64,000 bases of DNA from Prochlorococcus sp. AG-347-K15 (GCA_003281415.1 QCCC01000004.1:1-64000), one strand, 5' to 3'. Shown: positions 48,381 through 62,013, counted from the stretch's first letter. The notes: generated by a model from the letters alone, not told the origin. Translations and numbers: made by a program.

Positions 48381-48604
48381 ACTTTTTACAATTTATGCCT
48401 GTAATTCTATAAAAAATCAAAATTAACCTTTTATAAAAGGAAGCTTTAATCCTAAAAGAATACTTTAATAATTTAAGTATTTCTTTTTTTTTTCATAATT
48501 TTAACCAATATTGTTAAGTTATAAACTTGAAGCAAATTTTTATTGAACAAAATCTAGTCAAATTTTTTTAATTAGCTTAATATAAGTTTAAGTTATTCCT
48601 TCTA

Positions 48605-50245
48605 ATGTCAAAAGATCCTGGAAGAATTTTGATCTTTGATACAACTCTTCGAGATGGAGAGCAATCTCCAGGTGCCAGTTTAAATCTTGAAGAAAAGCTT
48701 GCTATTGCACATCAACTAGCAAGATTAGGGGTGGATGTTATAGAGGCTGGATTCCCTTTCGCAAGTCCCGGAGATTTTAAAGCTGTTAACAAAATTGCAA
48801 ATGCTGTAGGGAAAGAAAATGGTCCTATAATATGTGGTTTAGCTAGAGCCTCCAAAGGTGATATAAAAGCATGTTATGAAGCTGTAAGTCCAGCCCCCAA
48901 GAAAAGAATACATACTTTTATTGCGACGAGTGATATTCATCTAAAACATAAACTTAAAAAATCTAGAAAAGACGTGCTTCAAATAGTGCCAGAAATGGTT
49001 AATTATGCAAAATCATTCGTAGATGATATTGAGTTTTCATGTGAAGATGCCTCCAGGAGTGATCCTGATTTTTTATACGAAGTTATTCAATTAGCAATTT
49101 CTGCAGGAGCGACAACAATAAATATCCCTGATACTGTTGGATTTACAACTCCTAGTGAATTTGGCAAATTAATTGCCGATATAAATAAAAATGTTCCAAA
49201 TATTGAAGACGCAGTAATATCGGTTCATGGTCATAATGATTTAGGTTTAGCAGTAGCAAATTTTCTAGAGGCAGTAAAAAATGGAGCAAGACAACTAGAA
49301 TGTACTATTAATGGAATTGGTGAAAGAGCCGGGAATGCCTCTCTAGAAGAATTAGTAATGGCACTACATGTAAGGAAAAGTTTTTTCAATAGTTTTTTCA
49401 AAAGAAATCCAGATTCACCAACTCCTCTTACGGCTATAAGAACAGAAGAGATAACAAAAACCTCTAGACTTGTTTCAAACCTAACTGGAATGACTGTGCA
49501 ACCTAATAAAGCAATTGTCGGAGCTAACGCTTTTGCACATGAGTCAGGAATTCATCAGGATGGAGTCTTAAAAAATAGACTTACTTACGAAATTATCGAC
49601 GCAAAAACTGTTGGTTTGAGTGACAACAAAATATCTTTGGGAAAACTTAGTGGAAGAAGTGCCGTAAGAGCAAGATTGGAGGAGATGGGATATGACTTGA
49701 GCCGAGAAGATTTAAATGATGCTTTTGCTCGTTTTAAGGATTTAGCAGACAGGAAAAGAGAAATTACCGATAGAGACTTAGAAGCAATTGTTAGTGAACA
49801 AGTACAGCTCCCAGAAGCTAAATTTCAATTAAGTCTTGTACAGGTAAGTTGCGGCAACGCATCTAAACCTACTGCCACCATTTCGCTTCTAAACACGGAC
49901 GATAATACGGAGGATACTGCTGTATCAATAGGGACCGGGCCCGTAGATGCTGTATGCGAGGCCTTAAATAAATTAGCTAAAGTGCCTAATGAATTAATTG
50001 AATTTTCCGTTAAGTCGGTAACAGAAGGAATTGATGCTTTGGGCGAAGTAACAATAAGAATAAGAAGAGATAATAAAATATATTCTGGTCATTCTGCCGA
50101 TACAGATGTTGTAGTTGCTGCAGCGAATGCTTACGTTAATGCCTTAAATAGGCTTGTCTTTTCTGAGAAAAAAAATTCAATTCACCCACAATTTGATAAT
50201 TTAGATAATCCTAATAAAACATTTCTATCTAATCACGCAAATTAA
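48605..50245 (+). CDS. leuA: 2-isopropylmalate synthase
   Basis: [52 protein letters not shown]. Confidence 0.97.
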   Translation: MSKDPGRILIFDTTLRDGEQSPGASLNLEEKLAIAHQLARLGVDVIEAGFPFASPGDFKAVNKIANAVGKENGPIICGLARASKGDIKACYEAVSPAPKKRIHTFIATSDIHLKHKLKKSRKDVLQIVPEMVNYAKSFVDDIEFSCEDASRSDPDFLYEVIQLAISAGATTINIPDTVGFTTPSEFGKLIADINKNVPNIEDAVISVHGHNDLGLAVANFLEAVKNGARQLECTINGIGERAGNASLEELVMALHVRKSFFNSFFKRNPDSPTPLTAIRTEEITKTSRLVSNLTGMTVQPNKAIVGANAFAHESGIHQDGVLKNRLTYEIIDAKTVGLSDNKISLGKLSGRSAVRARLEEMGYDLSREDLNDAFARFKDLADRKREITDRDLEAIVSEQVQLPEAKFQLSLVQVSCGNASKPTATISLLNTDDNTEDTAVSIGTGPVDAVCEALNKLAKVPNELIEFSVKSVTEGIDALGEVTIRIRRDNKIYSGHSADTDVVVAAANAYVNALNRLVFSEKKNSIHPQFDNLDNPNKTFLSNHAN

Positions 50246-50327
50246 ATTATTTCTCAGGAATATTAAGTACTATAAAAAATTAGTCTCTTAATATTGTAGA
50301 TTAATCAAATAGTTAAAGCAGTAAATA

Positions 50328-50720
50328 ATGAGAGAAAGGATACTGGGATATTGGGCACTATCATGGGTTGGTTTAATCAGCAATATAATTGCACTGCCAA
50401 TAATCGCATTAATAATAAGTTATGGGCCTCCACTAAAAGTTGCAAATATAACTCTTGCCATAAGTCTTGGTTGGCCTGCTGCGATCGTTGGAATTGTTTC
50501 TTCAGCAGCTCTTTTAGCAGAGAGAAAATGGGGCGTAACTTTAACTTTAGTATCTCTATCAATGGTAATTTCTGGGACGGGTCCTTATTCTGTGGTAAGA
50601 CTCATAACTCTTAAAGACATTTTTGGGATTGGCGGGTTTACTCTTTTAACAACATTATTAAGTACGTTAGCTCTTCTATATTGGTGCAATCCAAAGCATC
50701 GAAGAAGTATTAGGTTATAA
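50328..50720 (+). CDS. hypothetical membrane protein
   Basis: ORF 130 aa, 3-4 TM. Confidence 0.75.
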   Translation: MRERILGYWALSWVGLISNIIALPIIALIISYGPPLKVANITLAISLGWPAAIVGIVSSAALLAERKWGVTLTLVSLSMVISGTGPYSVVRLITLKDIFGIGGFTLLTTLLSTLALLYWCNPKHRRSIRL

Positions 50721-50729
50721 AATTGAAAA

Positions 50730-52202
50730 TTAAGAAAAAGTATTATTCTTGCTAGTTGGGTACTGAATTCTTCTATGTCTAATTCTTTTCCACACATTCA
50801 AGAATGCCCTTTTTATTAGAAAAATTTCTCCTCTCGATAAATTACTATCATCTAATTGACCATCGTTTTGACGAGAAAAGATAATATTAGATATTGTTTT
50901 CAAAGCTTCTTTATCAGATGCATTAATATTCATAGCTCTTAGTGCTGCTTCACATCCATCCGCAAGCATTAAAATAGCTGTCTCTTTTGACTGAGGAATA
51001 GGGCCCTTATATCTAAAATAATTTTCATTAATGTCAAGATTTTTTTCTTTAGCTTTTTGAAAAAAATATCCCATTCTTAGGGTGCCTTGATGTTCTGGGA
51101 TGAAATTGGCTATTAATTTAGGTAATCTATTTTTTCTTGCAAATTTCAATCCTTCATCAACATGTGCCTGTAATACTTCTGCACTTTTAATCGGATCATC
51201 TAATTCGTCATGAGGATTTTTTGAACCATCCTGATTTTCGATAAACCAATTAGGTGCATGTAATTTACCAACATCATGATATAAACCTCCAGTTTTAATT
51301 AGATCAATATCACCACCAATCATTCTTGTTGCTTCCTCTGCCAAACCACATATAAGTAAGGTATGTTCAAAAGTCCCAGGAGCTTCAAGAGACAATCTTC
51401 TAATTAGAGGTTTCTCCTTATCGGCCAATTCCAGTAATCTTGCTTTAGTTAATAATCCAAATATCGATTCAAAAATAGGAATAAATAAAATAGTAAAAAG
51501 CATTACTATTGCTAATAAAAAGGAATCAGAGAATATATTGCCGCCAGCTAAAACGAATTCTTGCTTATCAATAAGAGATATTTTATCTTTACCTATTAAT
51601 ATCCATTGACTTAAGAACGCTCCAATGGGAACAAAAATTGATAGTTGGAGTAATTGAGCTCTATTTCTTATTCTTCCTCCAAGTAGAGATACTACTGAAG
51701 CGCAAACCAATAAAATAAAAAATAAATTGTTATCGACAATAATTTCTGGGTCAGGCCAACTAAAGCTCGCTATTGATACCCAAGCTAAAGCAGTAATGCT
51801 TCCCATTCCTTGAGATATTATTAATGCTGGTGGGATAATAATTGATAACGGACTTATTGTTGAAGCTAAGGCTAATTTCGCAGCTTGTACTGCTAAAAGA
51901 AGAGTAATGATCAAAAAGATTTGTCTTGAAGAAATTGTGGGATTCTCTTTTTTTGAAACTAATATCAAAATTCCCGAACCAATAAGTATTTCAGTAAAGG
52001 TCAAAAGCCATGAAAAAATATCTGCGACATTTAAAGGCGAAATAAGAAGTAGTTTAAAAGAAGAAATTATTGAAATTAAGATACATACTAAAAAAATTAT
52101 GAGATTATCTATCCTTGAAAACTTAATTGATTGTTTTAGTGGAACTTGACTTCGCCTCCACAGATAAAACAATTTCTTTAAGGTAGTTGTGATGTTTTGC
52201 AC
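50730..52202 (-). CDS. 7TM-HD (PgpH-like) HDIG phosphohydrolase
   Basis: Multi-TM then APGTFEHTLLICGLAEEATRMIGGD...GGLYHDVGK HD motif. Confidence 0.9.
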   Translation of the reverse strand: MQNITTTLKKLFYLWRRSQVPLKQSIKFSRIDNLIIFLVCILISIISSFKLLLISPLNVADIFSWLLTFTEILIGSGILILVSKKENPTISSRQIFLIITLLLAVQAAKLALASTISPLSIIIPPALIISQGMGSITALAWVSIASFSWPDPEIIVDNNLFFILLVCASVVSLLGGRIRNRAQLLQLSIFVPIGAFLSQWILIGKDKISLIDKQEFVLAGGNIFSDSFLLAIVMLFTILFIPIFESIFGLLTKARLLELADKEKPLIRRLSLEAPGTFEHTLLICGLAEEATRMIGGDIDLIKTGGLYHDVGKLHAPNWFIENQDGSKNPHDELDDPIKSAEVLQAHVDEGLKFARKNRLPKLIANFIPEHQGTLRMGYFFQKAKEKNLDINENYFRYKGPIPQSKETAILMLADGCEAALRAMNINASDKEALKTISNIIFSRQNDGQLDDSNLSRGEIFLIKRAFLNVWKRIRHRRIQYPTSKNNTFS

Positions 52203-52276
52203 AGAATATAAATAAATCTATTTGAATAATTTAAAATTATAGGCATGCTAGGTGTAAAAAGGAGATGTTTTTCTAA

Positions 52277-53173
52277 ATGTCATTAAAATTAGACGGTAAA
52301 AAATTGTCTCTTGAAATTGAAGAAAGATTAAATGACTATATCTCTAGTAATAAAAAATTTGCAAAAAGAGCTCCCGGTTTAGCTGTAATAAGAATAGGTG
52401 ATGATCCTGCAAGTGAGGTTTACGTTAATAACAAGGAAAAAGCATGTTCAAGGATTGGAATAAAGAGCTTTATCTTTCATCTAAGAGATAGTGTAGAGCA
52501 AAAAGAAGTTGAACAATTAATAATCAAACTTAATTCTGATAATGATATTGATGGCATGTTGCTACAACTTCCCATCCCAAAAAAGTTTGATGAGCAGAAA
52601 CTTATCAGCCATATTAATCCGATCAAAGATGTAGATGGATTAAATGAGATAAACATCGGCAAACTAGTGAAAAATGAGCCTGCGATGAGATCATGTACAC
52701 CTGCAGGAATTATTAATTTATTAAGATCCCAAAATATTACAATTGAAGGTAAGAAAATTGTTGTTATTGGAAGAAGTTTGCTTGTTGGGAAACCCCTATC
52801 ACTTATGTTGTTGAATTTAAATGGCACTGTAACTATGACTCATTCAAAAACGTTGAATTTGAATAAAGTCTGCAGAGAAGCCGATATCCTAATTGCGGCC
52901 GCAGGAAAACCCAACCTTGTAGATTCGAGTTTTGTGAAAGAAGGAGCAGTAATTATTGATGTTGGAATACATAGATTAAAAAGTTCCGATAAAAATCAAA
53001 CCAGATTATGTGGCGATGTATTATTAGAAGATGTCATTTCTAAAGTATTTGCTTACACACCTGTACCAGGAGGTGTTGGACCAATGACAGTAACAATGTT
53101 ACTTGTAAATACTATTTTTAGCTGGCAAAAACAATTTGGTTTATCATCAACTCTTAATGACCTTTTGCCATAA
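52277..53173 (+). CDS. folD: methylenetetrahydrofolate dehydrogenase/cyclohydrolase
   Basis: [62 protein letters not shown]. Confidence 0.98.
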   Translation: MSLKLDGKKLSLEIEERLNDYISSNKKFAKRAPGLAVIRIGDDPASEVYVNNKEKACSRIGIKSFIFHLRDSVEQKEVEQLIIKLNSDNDIDGMLLQLPIPKKFDEQKLISHINPIKDVDGLNEINIGKLVKNEPAMRSCTPAGIINLLRSQNITIEGKKIVVIGRSLLVGKPLSLMLLNLNGTVTMTHSKTLNLNKVCREADILIAAAGKPNLVDSSFVKEGAVIIDVGIHRLKSSDKNQTRLCGDVLLEDVISKVFAYTPVPGGVGPMTVTMLLVNTIFSWQKQFGLSSTLNDLLP

Positions 53174-53210
53174 AATCTAAGATGAAAAAAATTTTTACTA
53201 AAGATATAAA

Positions 53211-54113
53211 ATGACTGAAGTTATAAATAATATTTCTGATTTTGAAAAGTATCTTAAAAACACAAAAAAAGTTGTAGAAGAGGCACTTGATTTTTCATTG
53301 GGTCCTGAGAATCCAGAAATATTAAGAGAATCAATGAGATATTCCCTTTTAGCTGGAGGGAAAAGAATACGTCCAATTTTATGTTTAGCATCTTGCTCAC
53401 TGGCTGGAGGAGATCCCATTCTTGCTGTTCCTACTGCAGTAGCGATAGAAATGATCCATACAATGTCCTTGATTCATGATGATCTGCCCGCTATGGATAA
53501 TGATGACTTGAGGAGAGGTAGGCCAACAAACCATAAAGTATATGGAGATGCAATAGCTATTCTTGCAGGTGATGCTTTATTAACAAGGGCCTTTGAAATG
53601 GTCTCTTTAAGAAGCCCTGGAGTTGATCCAAATAGATTATTAAATGTAGTTGGCGAATTATCCCTAGTTGCTGGTGCACCAGGCTTGGTCGGGGGACAAG
53701 TTGTTGATTTGGAATGCGAAGGTAAAGAAGTCGACCTTAAAACTCTCGAATATATTCATCTTCATAAGACTGGGGCTTTATTAAAGGCTTGCGTAAGAAC
53801 AGGCGCGATGATCGCAGGCGCTAACGAAAAACTATTAAAAGCTCTTACAACATATGCAGAGGGAATTGGTTTAGCATTCCAAATAATAGATGATATTCTT
53901 GACTTAACTTCCAGCAGTGAACAGCTTGGTAAAACTGCCGGCAAAGATCTTTTAGCTGACAAAACTACTTACCCTAAATTACTTGGGATGGAGGAGTCAA
54001 AGAAAAGAGCATTTGATTTGGTTGAAAAAGCAAAAAAAGCAATTGAACCTTGGGGTCCAGATGCAAAATATCTGTTATCTCTAGCCGACTTTATTACAAA
54101 TAGAGACAGATAA
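53211..54113 (+). CDS. crtE: geranylgeranyl/farnesyl diphosphate synthase
   Basis: [43 protein letters not shown]. Confidence 0.94.
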   Translation: MTEVINNISDFEKYLKNTKKVVEEALDFSLGPENPEILRESMRYSLLAGGKRIRPILCLASCSLAGGDPILAVPTAVAIEMIHTMSLIHDDLPAMDNDDLRRGRPTNHKVYGDAIAILAGDALLTRAFEMVSLRSPGVDPNRLLNVVGELSLVAGAPGLVGGQVVDLECEGKEVDLKTLEYIHLHKTGALLKACVRTGAMIAGANEKLLKALTTYAEGIGLAFQIIDDILDLTSSSEQLGKTAGKDLLADKTTYPKLLGMEESKKRAFDLVEKAKKAIEPWGPDAKYLLSLADFITNRDR

Positions 54114-54125
54114 ATAGTTTAATTT

Positions 54126-54605
54126 ATGTCTGAGTTTTTTCCCTTTTTTAACAATTCAGTTCTTTTCTGGAGTTTATTATCCTGTTTACTTGCTCAATTT
54201 TTTAAAATCATATTCAATTTTTTATCAAATGGAGAGATAAGATTTGGGATTATGTTTGAGACTGGTGGTATGCCTTCAAGTCATTCCGCATTAATAACTG
54301 GTGCTGCATCTGGTATAGGTTATGAATTAGGATTTGATAGCTCAATATTCGCATTATCAGTTGCTGTAGCATTAATAGTTATGTATGACGCTAGTGGTGT
54401 TCGAAAATCAGCTGGGATTCAAGCTGCAGAAATCAATAAAATATCAAAAAAACTAGACCCTAAATCTGAATTACTTTTAAAAGAAACCTTGGGCCATACA
54501 AAAATTGAAGTCATAGTGGGAAGTTTTTTAGGACCATTAATTACTTTGCCTGGCATGTTTTTTTTAGGTTCACCCCTTAAAATATTTGATTTGATAATAA
54601 ATTAA
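54126..54605 (+). CDS. divergent PAP2 family membrane protein (DUF212)
   Basis: GGMPSSHSALITGAASGIGYELGFDSSIFA, MYDASGVRKSAGIQA. Confidence 0.9.
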   Translation: MSEFFPFFNNSVLFWSLLSCLLAQFFKIIFNFLSNGEIRFGIMFETGGMPSSHSALITGAASGIGYELGFDSSIFALSVAVALIVMYDASGVRKSAGIQAAEINKISKKLDPKSELLLKETLGHTKIEVIVGSFLGPLITLPGMFFLGSPLKIFDLIIN

Positions 54606-54613
54606 GTGCCCTC

Positions 54614-55993
54614 TTAAAAACTAAGTTGGGTTGCATCTATAAAGTTTTTTGCAACTTTTGGAGAACTTGGCAAATGTAAGTGAATCCAACTTGCATGCAA
54701 TTTTTGATCAAAAAAACCTTCATTTTTATATTCAGTTTCCCAAGATTTAATTTTCCATGGGGAAGGAAGTTTCTTCTGATGCTCAGCTTTTCTTAAATCA
54801 AGTTCAGATAAATTATTTTCAATTTCCCAATAATGAAATTCATGTCCTCTAATTAATTGATTTTGTCTAATGATCGGAGTGTCATTTAGACCTTCAATGT
54901 ATCTATAACCTACTGTAAGCTTACTTTTTTTTGATCTAAAAGGAAGGATACCACTCATTTTATGATTATTACCACTTTCATCTTTTATAAAGTCTCCTAA
55001 AATCATCATCCCTCCGCACTCAGCATATATAAATCCATTTTCGCGGAATTTCTTTAACGAATTTAAGCTTTTTTTAGAGTTACTTATATGCTCAGCATAT
55101 TTTTCAGGGAACCCCCCAGGAATAATTAAAGAAGAAGCCTCGTTAGGTATTTCTTCATCATCATAAATACTCCATGAAATCAATGGGATACCTACGTCAC
55201 TCAAAAACTCCTTAGTTTCAGGGTATTGAAAATGAAAGATTTTATCTTCTGCAATTGCAATAGGTTTACTTTTTTCAATTTTAAAATCTTCAAAACTGGC
55301 AGAATTAAAATTTTTCTTTTGAGGAGATTTCAGAAATTTAATAAGAGAAAATAAATCAAGATTTCTTTCGGCGTAATTTGCAAAATATTCAACATCAATT
55401 TGTTTCTCATTATCCAATGGAGAAATCAAACCTAAATTAGATTTGTTTAAAGTTATTTTTGAATCAGACGGTAAAAAACCAAGAATTTCGATATCTTCAT
55501 TTTTAAAAACTTCTTCAATTAATTTTTTATGTCTATCTGAATTAACGTTATTAAATATAATCCCTGCTATTGACAATTCACTATCAAAATCTTTAAAACC
55601 TCTAACAGTCGCTAAAAGAGAAGCTACTTGACCTCTAGCATTAACAATAAAAATTACTGGAGCATTGAGAAGTTTAGATATATTTGCTGTGCTTGAATAG
55701 GTTGTTGCTCCTAACCCATCAAATAGACCCATTGCTCCTTCAATTAATGAGAATTCATATTTCAAAGAATGTCTAAAAAAACTTTCTTGAACCCATTCCT
55801 CACCACTTAAAAAAATATCTAGATTCCTACATATAGGTTGGCCAATGGAGCTAAGTTGTTGTTGATCAAGATAATCTGGGCCAACCTTGAAAGTTTGTAT
55901 CTTTATACCTTTTGAGAACGCCCAACAAGATATCAAAAGGGATAATGTAGTTTTCCCACTATCAGTTGAAGGAGAAGATATTACACAAGGCAT
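54614..55993 (-). CDS. cobB: cobyrinate a,c-diamide synthase
   Basis: SSPSTDSGKTTLSLLI, FKVGPDYLDQQQL, FIYAECGGMMILGD. Confidence 0.93.
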   Translation of the reverse strand: MPCVISSPSTDSGKTTLSLLISCWAFSKGIKIQTFKVGPDYLDQQQLSSIGQPICRNLDIFLSGEEWVQESFFRHSLKYEFSLIEGAMGLFDGLGATTYSSTANISKLLNAPVIFIVNARGQVASLLATVRGFKDFDSELSIAGIIFNNVNSDRHKKLIEEVFKNEDIEILGFLPSDSKITLNKSNLGLISPLDNEKQIDVEYFANYAERNLDLFSLIKFLKSPQKKNFNSASFEDFKIEKSKPIAIAEDKIFHFQYPETKEFLSDVGIPLISWSIYDDEEIPNEASSLIIPGGFPEKYAEHISNSKKSLNSLKKFRENGFIYAECGGMMILGDFIKDESGNNHKMSGILPFRSKKSKLTVGYRYIEGLNDTPIIRQNQLIRGHEFHYWEIENNLSELDLRKAEHQKKLPSPWKIKSWETEYKNEGFFDQKLHASWIHLHLPSSPKVAKNFIDATQLSF

Positions 55994-57297
55994 TTATTAG
56001 TTTTAAAACCATTAAATATTTGAAGTGCTATTTTAATAGAATTTTCAAAAAGAGGGCTTGTATTACCTCTACTACTACCTAATAATTTACTAACGTCATA
56101 CTCTGACGAAGAAAAAGAATTTGGAACAACTTGCTCTATTAATTCCATATTAGCCATTCCCCCTGCTTCAAGTCTCATACATTCCACTGATTCACAGCCA
56201 AGTATTACACAAGTGTTATTTTTTTGAACCTCACTAATTCTTGAAATCAACCTCAATCCAATAACTTGTCCTGAATGAATACTTGGATTCCCCAAAGATA
56301 AGGGATTAATTGACGCAGAAATAATTTCGCCATTAATTCTTTCAAACTCTATTTTTGTTGATTCTGTATCCCTTTCAACTCTTAGAAAAGACCAACCAAG
56401 TTTATCGCTAATCCATGAGATCAAAAACAAAGCTTGAATTATATGATCCCCTGCGATATCAATATCAACATCAGTAATATGATCTAAGATTGGTCTCCTC
56501 GAAGGAGGATCAAAAATCATTGCCAATGATTCCCTCCAATTTTTCAACCTAACCCAATTCAAATCATTAATAGCTTTGTCTGAATTATTTAATTGATCTA
56601 AAACTTTTAAACATCTGTATGGCGATCCAAGAGCAGTATCAATTATTAACCTTAGACCATAATTAGTAAAATATTCGAAGATTTCAGGTGATTCATCCAA
56701 GCTTCCATTCCACCACAACCATGAAGGTAATTCATCAATAGATAATTCATCAATTATTTTTAATCCTTTATTTGATATTGAGGCTGAGTCTCCCCTAATA
56801 ACGACTAAATCCCCACAGATAGGTTGCACAGCTGGAGTATCACTTAATGGACAGTAAGCGGATACAAAAGTTTTGATATCTGAATTTTTATTTAACGTTG
56901 GCGCTAGAGTTATTAATCTTCTTGGATTCAATGTACTTATTGATGATTCAAAAAATTGTCCTCTAAAGTCTTCAAATTCTTTATTAGATAAATTTTCCTT
57001 CAATAAATTCAATAATTCTTCACTATTAAGGGATGTAGTGATTGGGAGTCCCTGATCTAATATGAACTTTTTAGCAACTTCAATTATCTCAGGACTTAAA
57101 TTACCAGTAATTGGTCCATTTACTAATCCTTTTTGAACCAAACATTGTTCTAGCCAAGCAGGCTGCCAGACCATTAGTGTAAAAGTATTAGCTCCAGTAT
57201 TATCTTTATCTTCTGAAACCCATAATTTACTAAGGTAATTAGAAATCTCCTGATAAGGCAGCTCTAACGGGGTTTGGAGTGTAAGTTGAGGTTTCAT
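55981..57297 (-). CDS. opcA: glucose-6-phosphate dehydrogenase assembly protein OpcA
   Basis: 438 aa directly downstream of zwf; LSIDELPSWLWWNGSLDESPEIF, RPILDHITDVDIDIAGDHI. Confidence 0.92.
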   Translation of the reverse strand: MKPQLTLQTPLELPYQEISNYLSKLWVSEDKDNTGANTFTLMVWQPAWLEQCLVQKGLVNGPITGNLSPEIIEVAKKFILDQGLPITTSLNSEELLNLLKENLSNKEFEDFRGQFFESSISTLNPRRLITLAPTLNKNSDIKTFVSAYCPLSDTPAVQPICGDLVVIRGDSASISNKGLKIIDELSIDELPSWLWWNGSLDESPEIFEYFTNYGLRLIIDTALGSPYRCLKVLDQLNNSDKAINDLNWVRLKNWRESLAMIFDPPSRRPILDHITDVDIDIAGDHIIQALFLISWISDKLGWSFLRVERDTESTKIEFERINGEIISASINPLSLGNPSIHSGQVIGLRLISRISEVQKNNTCVILGCESVECMRLEAGGMANMELIEQVVPNSFSSSEYDVSKLLGSSRGNTSPLFENSIKIALQIFNGFKTNKCLV

Positions 57298-57299
57298 TT

Positions 57300-58823
57300 T
57301 TAAGGTCTACGCCAGAAAATATTATCTTTTGAGAGTAATTGATCAGATTCGGGAGGTCCCCACGTCATAGATTCATAATTATAAATAGGCAACTTCCAAG
57401 GAGAATTATCCATCAATTCTATTAATGGCGTATAAAGTTTCCAGGCTGCCTCTACTTCATCGCTTCGAGTAAATAAGGTTGGGTCAGAAAGCATTGCATC
57501 CGCTAATAATCTTACATAGCCTTCATCTGATGGTTCTCCAAATGATTCATCATAAGAAAATTCCATTTCAACAGGTCTTGATTTCATTCCAGACCCAGGA
57601 GATTTTACCTCAAACTTGAAAGTTGCCCCTTCATTTGGCTGAATTCTAAGGATAAGTTGATTTGGGGTAGGATTTATTATTGTTGATTCAAATAAATGAA
57701 CAGGCACGTCTTTAAAAGTCAAGACTATTTCTCCAAGTCTTTTAGGTAGTCTTTTCCCTGTTCTCAAATAAAATGGAACACCTTGCCAACGCCAGTTATC
57801 AACGAAAACTTTTGTCGCGATATAAGTTTCTGTTGTGCTATTGGAATTAACACCATCTTCCTGCCTATATCCTTTGAGTCGATTTGAAATATTCCCTCCC
57901 TCTCCATATTGACCTCTTATGCAACAATTCCAGGGTTTATTTTCGTCAGCAAGTTTTGAAGCTTGAAGGACTTTAGCTTTTTCATTTCTTATTGCTTCTG
58001 GCTCAAACTTCCCAGGAGGTTCCATAGCAGTAACAGCAAGCATTTGGGTCATATGGTTTTGAAGCATATCTCTTAAAGCACCTGAGCTTTCGTAATAACC
58101 TGCTCTATCTTCAACACCCACTGTTTCAGATGAAGTAATTTGAACACTTGATATATAATTTCTGTTCCAGATTGGTTCAAAAATAGTGTTAGCAAACCTC
58201 AAAACAAGAATATTTTGAACTGTCTCTTTACCTAAATAATGATCAATCCTATAAATCTGACTTTCTTCAGCACAACTTTGAACGATCTTATTCAATTTTT
58301 TTGCACTTGAATAATCTCTTCCAAAAGGTTTTTCAATCACTAAACGACTTTTCTTAGGATCATCTAAAAGGCCAGCTTCTTTAAGAGCTTTACATCCACT
58401 TGCATAGAAATTCGGAGATACTGACAAATAAAATGTTCTATTACTATGAGTAGCTTGTTTTTTATCAATTTCAATTAATCTTTTAGAAAGCCCTACGACA
58501 TGATCACTTTGTTGTAAGTCAACAGGTTCGTAGAAAAGATAATTAGAAAATTTTTCCCACTCCCTTTCTTTACCAGATATTTGATTGGATAGCTTTACTT
58601 TCATCTTTTCCCTAAACTCATAATCAGTCCACGGTCTTCTCGCACAACCAACTATTGCAAATTCACTAGGAATTCTTCTTTGCAAATAGAGTTCAAATAA
58701 GGCTGGTATTAATTTTCTATGAGTAAGATCTCCACTAGCACCAAATATTACTAAGCACTGTGGAGATATGACTCTTTCCTGCCGTAAACCTAATCTTAGA
58801 GGATTACTTAAAGTTGAAGGCAT
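57300..58823 (-). CDS. zwf: glucose-6-phosphate 1-dehydrogenase
   Basis: FGASGDLTHRKLIPALFEL, RIDHYLGKETVQN. Confidence 0.98.
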   Translation of the reverse strand: MPSTLSNPLRLGLRQERVISPQCLVIFGASGDLTHRKLIPALFELYLQRRIPSEFAIVGCARRPWTDYEFREKMKVKLSNQISGKEREWEKFSNYLFYEPVDLQQSDHVVGLSKRLIEIDKKQATHSNRTFYLSVSPNFYASGCKALKEAGLLDDPKKSRLVIEKPFGRDYSSAKKLNKIVQSCAEESQIYRIDHYLGKETVQNILVLRFANTIFEPIWNRNYISSVQITSSETVGVEDRAGYYESSGALRDMLQNHMTQMLAVTAMEPPGKFEPEAIRNEKAKVLQASKLADENKPWNCCIRGQYGEGGNISNRLKGYRQEDGVNSNSTTETYIATKVFVDNWRWQGVPFYLRTGKRLPKRLGEIVLTFKDVPVHLFESTIINPTPNQLILRIQPNEGATFKFEVKSPGSGMKSRPVEMEFSYDESFGEPSDEGYVRLLADAMLSDPTLFTRSDEVEAAWKLYTPLIELMDNSPWKLPIYNYESMTWGPPESDQLLSKDNIFWRRP

Positions 58824-58933
58824 ATTTTTCGTATTCTTTTTTTAAAATCCTCTTTTTTTCTAATATTAGCTACATATTGTGTCTAAACCAAAAAGTAATT
58901 AATACATGCAACTTAAATCTAAATATTAAAGAT

Positions 58934-60070
<1,137 letters not shown>

Positions 60071-60228
60071 TTATCAATTTGTAGTTTAATTTGTAGTGAT
60101 TTCACAAAAATGGTTACGTTTTGAGATCGGAATAATTTAATGAAATTATTTTTATTTTTCAGTATTTATTGTTTTTATCGGTATAGTTACACAGAAATAA
60201 TTTTTTTATCTTATTAAAAAATTCATTT

Positions 60229-60762
60229 ATGAATAATCCTCAAGAATCAGTAGATCATTCTAAAAGTAATGACTACAAGACAATTGAGCAAACAATGGAA
60301 AAGCTTTCTGGCGGAACAAGAAGACTTGCAGCTCAACTTACAACTTCTGCAAGCTTTGATTCTTTATGGAATGTTTTAACAGATTATGATCAACTGAATC
60401 TTTACATACCAAATTTACTTTCAAGCAAAAAAATATATCAAAAGGACAATAATGTTCACCTTAAGCAAGTTGGGGCCCAGGATTTTCTTGGTATGAAATT
60501 TTCAGCTGAGGTAACTATAGACTTAACTGAAGATAAGGAGCTTGGCCTTTTAAAATTCAATTTGATTAAAGGAGATTTCAGAAAATTTGAAGGTAGTTGG
60601 AAAATTCAAAATATTAAAAATACATCCAAAAATTCATTAATTTACGATCTCACTGTTCAAGGATGTCAGTGGATGCCTATAGGGATGATAGAGAAAAGAC
60701 TAAAAAAAGATCTTTCTGAAAATTTGATAGCTGTCGATAGACAAGCAAAATCAATAAATTAG
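60229..60762 (+). CDS. SRPBCC/START-like (polyketide cyclase/CoQ10-binding) protein
   Basis: ASFDSLWNVLTDYDQLNLYIPNLLSSKK. Confidence 0.82.
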   Translation: MNNPQESVDHSKSNDYKTIEQTMEKLSGGTRRLAAQLTTSASFDSLWNVLTDYDQLNLYIPNLLSSKKIYQKDNNVHLKQVGAQDFLGMKFSAEVTIDLTEDKELGLLKFNLIKGDFRKFEGSWKIQNIKNTSKNSLIYDLTVQGCQWMPIGMIEKRLKKDLSENLIAVDRQAKSIN

Positions 60763-60779
60763 TTTTAAATTTTAGAGAA

Positions 60780-60852
60780 TAGCCCCAAGGGGATTCGAAC
60801 CCCTGTCGCCTCCGTGAAAGGGAGGTGTCCTAGGCCTCTAGACGATGGGGCC
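60780..60852 (-). tRNA. tRNA-Glu (anticodon TTC)
   Basis: Minus strand GGCCCCATCGTCTAGAGGCCTAGGACACCTCCCTTTCACGGAGGCGACAGGGGTTCGAATCCCCTTGGGGCTA folds as cloverleaf. Confidence 0.96.
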
Positions 60853-60894
60853 AGGAAATTAGCATAACAGCTTTATTAAAAATTAGGAGTAAGG

Positions 60895-62013
60895 CTAGCC
60901 TTTCGTCAAGTATTGTTGCTCTTTGTTTTGTCCTTGCCACACAGGAACCGTAAAATGGAAGCATGAACCGACACCAACTTCAGATACGACCCATATTCTT
61001 CCTCCATGGACTTCTACTATTCTCCTACAGACAGATAGCCCAATGCCAAATCCTGAAGTTCCTTCAGAAGTCTGTGGGAGTCGAACTCTATCCAAAAAAA
61101 TTCTTTTTTGTTCACTCAAAGGAATGCCGGCACCTTTGTCACAAATCGTTATTTCTAACCATTGATTTGTTTTATGGATCATTGTAATTTTTATAGATCC
61201 AGAGTCTTTAGAAAATTTAATAGCATTTTCAAGTAAATTTAATAACACTTGCCTCATTCTTCTTTGATCTGCGAACACATTTGGCAAATCAGATGGAATA
61301 TCAGTATCGATTTCAATATCCCTTAATCTCCATAATTTTTCTAATTCAAGTATTACTTCAGCACTAATATTACCTAATTCAATTTTCTGGGGATTAAATA
61401 ATGCTTCCCATTTTGTTGTTCCAACCTCTAAAAGATCTTGAGATAAGAGTTCAATCTCTTCTAGACGTCTTTTAATTACCTCTTGTAATTTTGTAATATC
61501 TATTTGTCCAAGTTTTTGACTTTGTACAGCCAAATTTGCTGCAGTTAAGGGGGTTCGTAATTCATGTGCCACCATTCTTAATAATCTTTCCTGAGATTCT
61601 ATTCTTTTAGTTAATGTCTCATTTTCTTGTCTTAAAACAAGAAGTTCGTCTTCCAGAAGAAATTCTTTTTGAGTTCTTATGGAATCAATTTTAGATGGTT
61701 GCAGATTAATCCCAAGATTTTTTGTTAATCCTTCCTGTGTCCACCTTGGCAACCATTTCTGCAACTGAGAGAAAATATTACTTCCTGCAAATATTTGTTT
61801 TGGTGATGGAGAAATCTTAATTAGAGCAGGAATGGCTACTAATCGATGTAATTCAAGCAATTCCGGCTGTTCTGTAGGCTCAGATATTTGAAGAGAAATC
61901 TCAAATTCACAATCATCTGATTCTAAATAAGCTATAAGAGACTTAATATCATTACTAGAAAGTTGATTTCTAGCTGCTACAAGTATTAATTTTAGCTCTT
62001 TTTTATCATTCAA
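60895..62013 (-). CDS. sasA: circadian histidine kinase SasA
   Basis: N-terminal KaiB-like domain; HK motif [40 protein letters not shown]. Confidence 0.92.
   Translation of the reverse strand: MNDKKELKLILVAARNQLSSNDIKSLIAYLESDDCEFEISLQISEPTEQPELLELHRLVAIPALIKISPSPKQIFAGSNIFSQLQKWLPRWTQEGLTKNLGINLQPSKIDSIRTQKEFLLEDELLVLRQENETLTKRIESQERLLRMVAHELRTPLTAANLAVQSQKLGQIDITKLQEVIKRRLEEIELLSQDLLEVGTTKWEALFNPQKIELGNISAEVILELEKLWRLRDIEIDTDIPSDLPNVFADQRRMRQVLLNLLENAIKFSKDSGSIKITMIHKTNQWLEITICDKGAGIPLSEQKRIFLDRVRLPQTSEGTSGFGIGLSVCRRIVEVHGGRIWVVSEVGVGSCFHFTVPVWQGQNKEQQYLTKG

Noticed and set aside
50351-50797. Several overlapping ORFs around the 50328-50720 membrane protein
   Set aside because: Alternative frames; composition (Asn/Cys/Trp-rich) is not protein-like.
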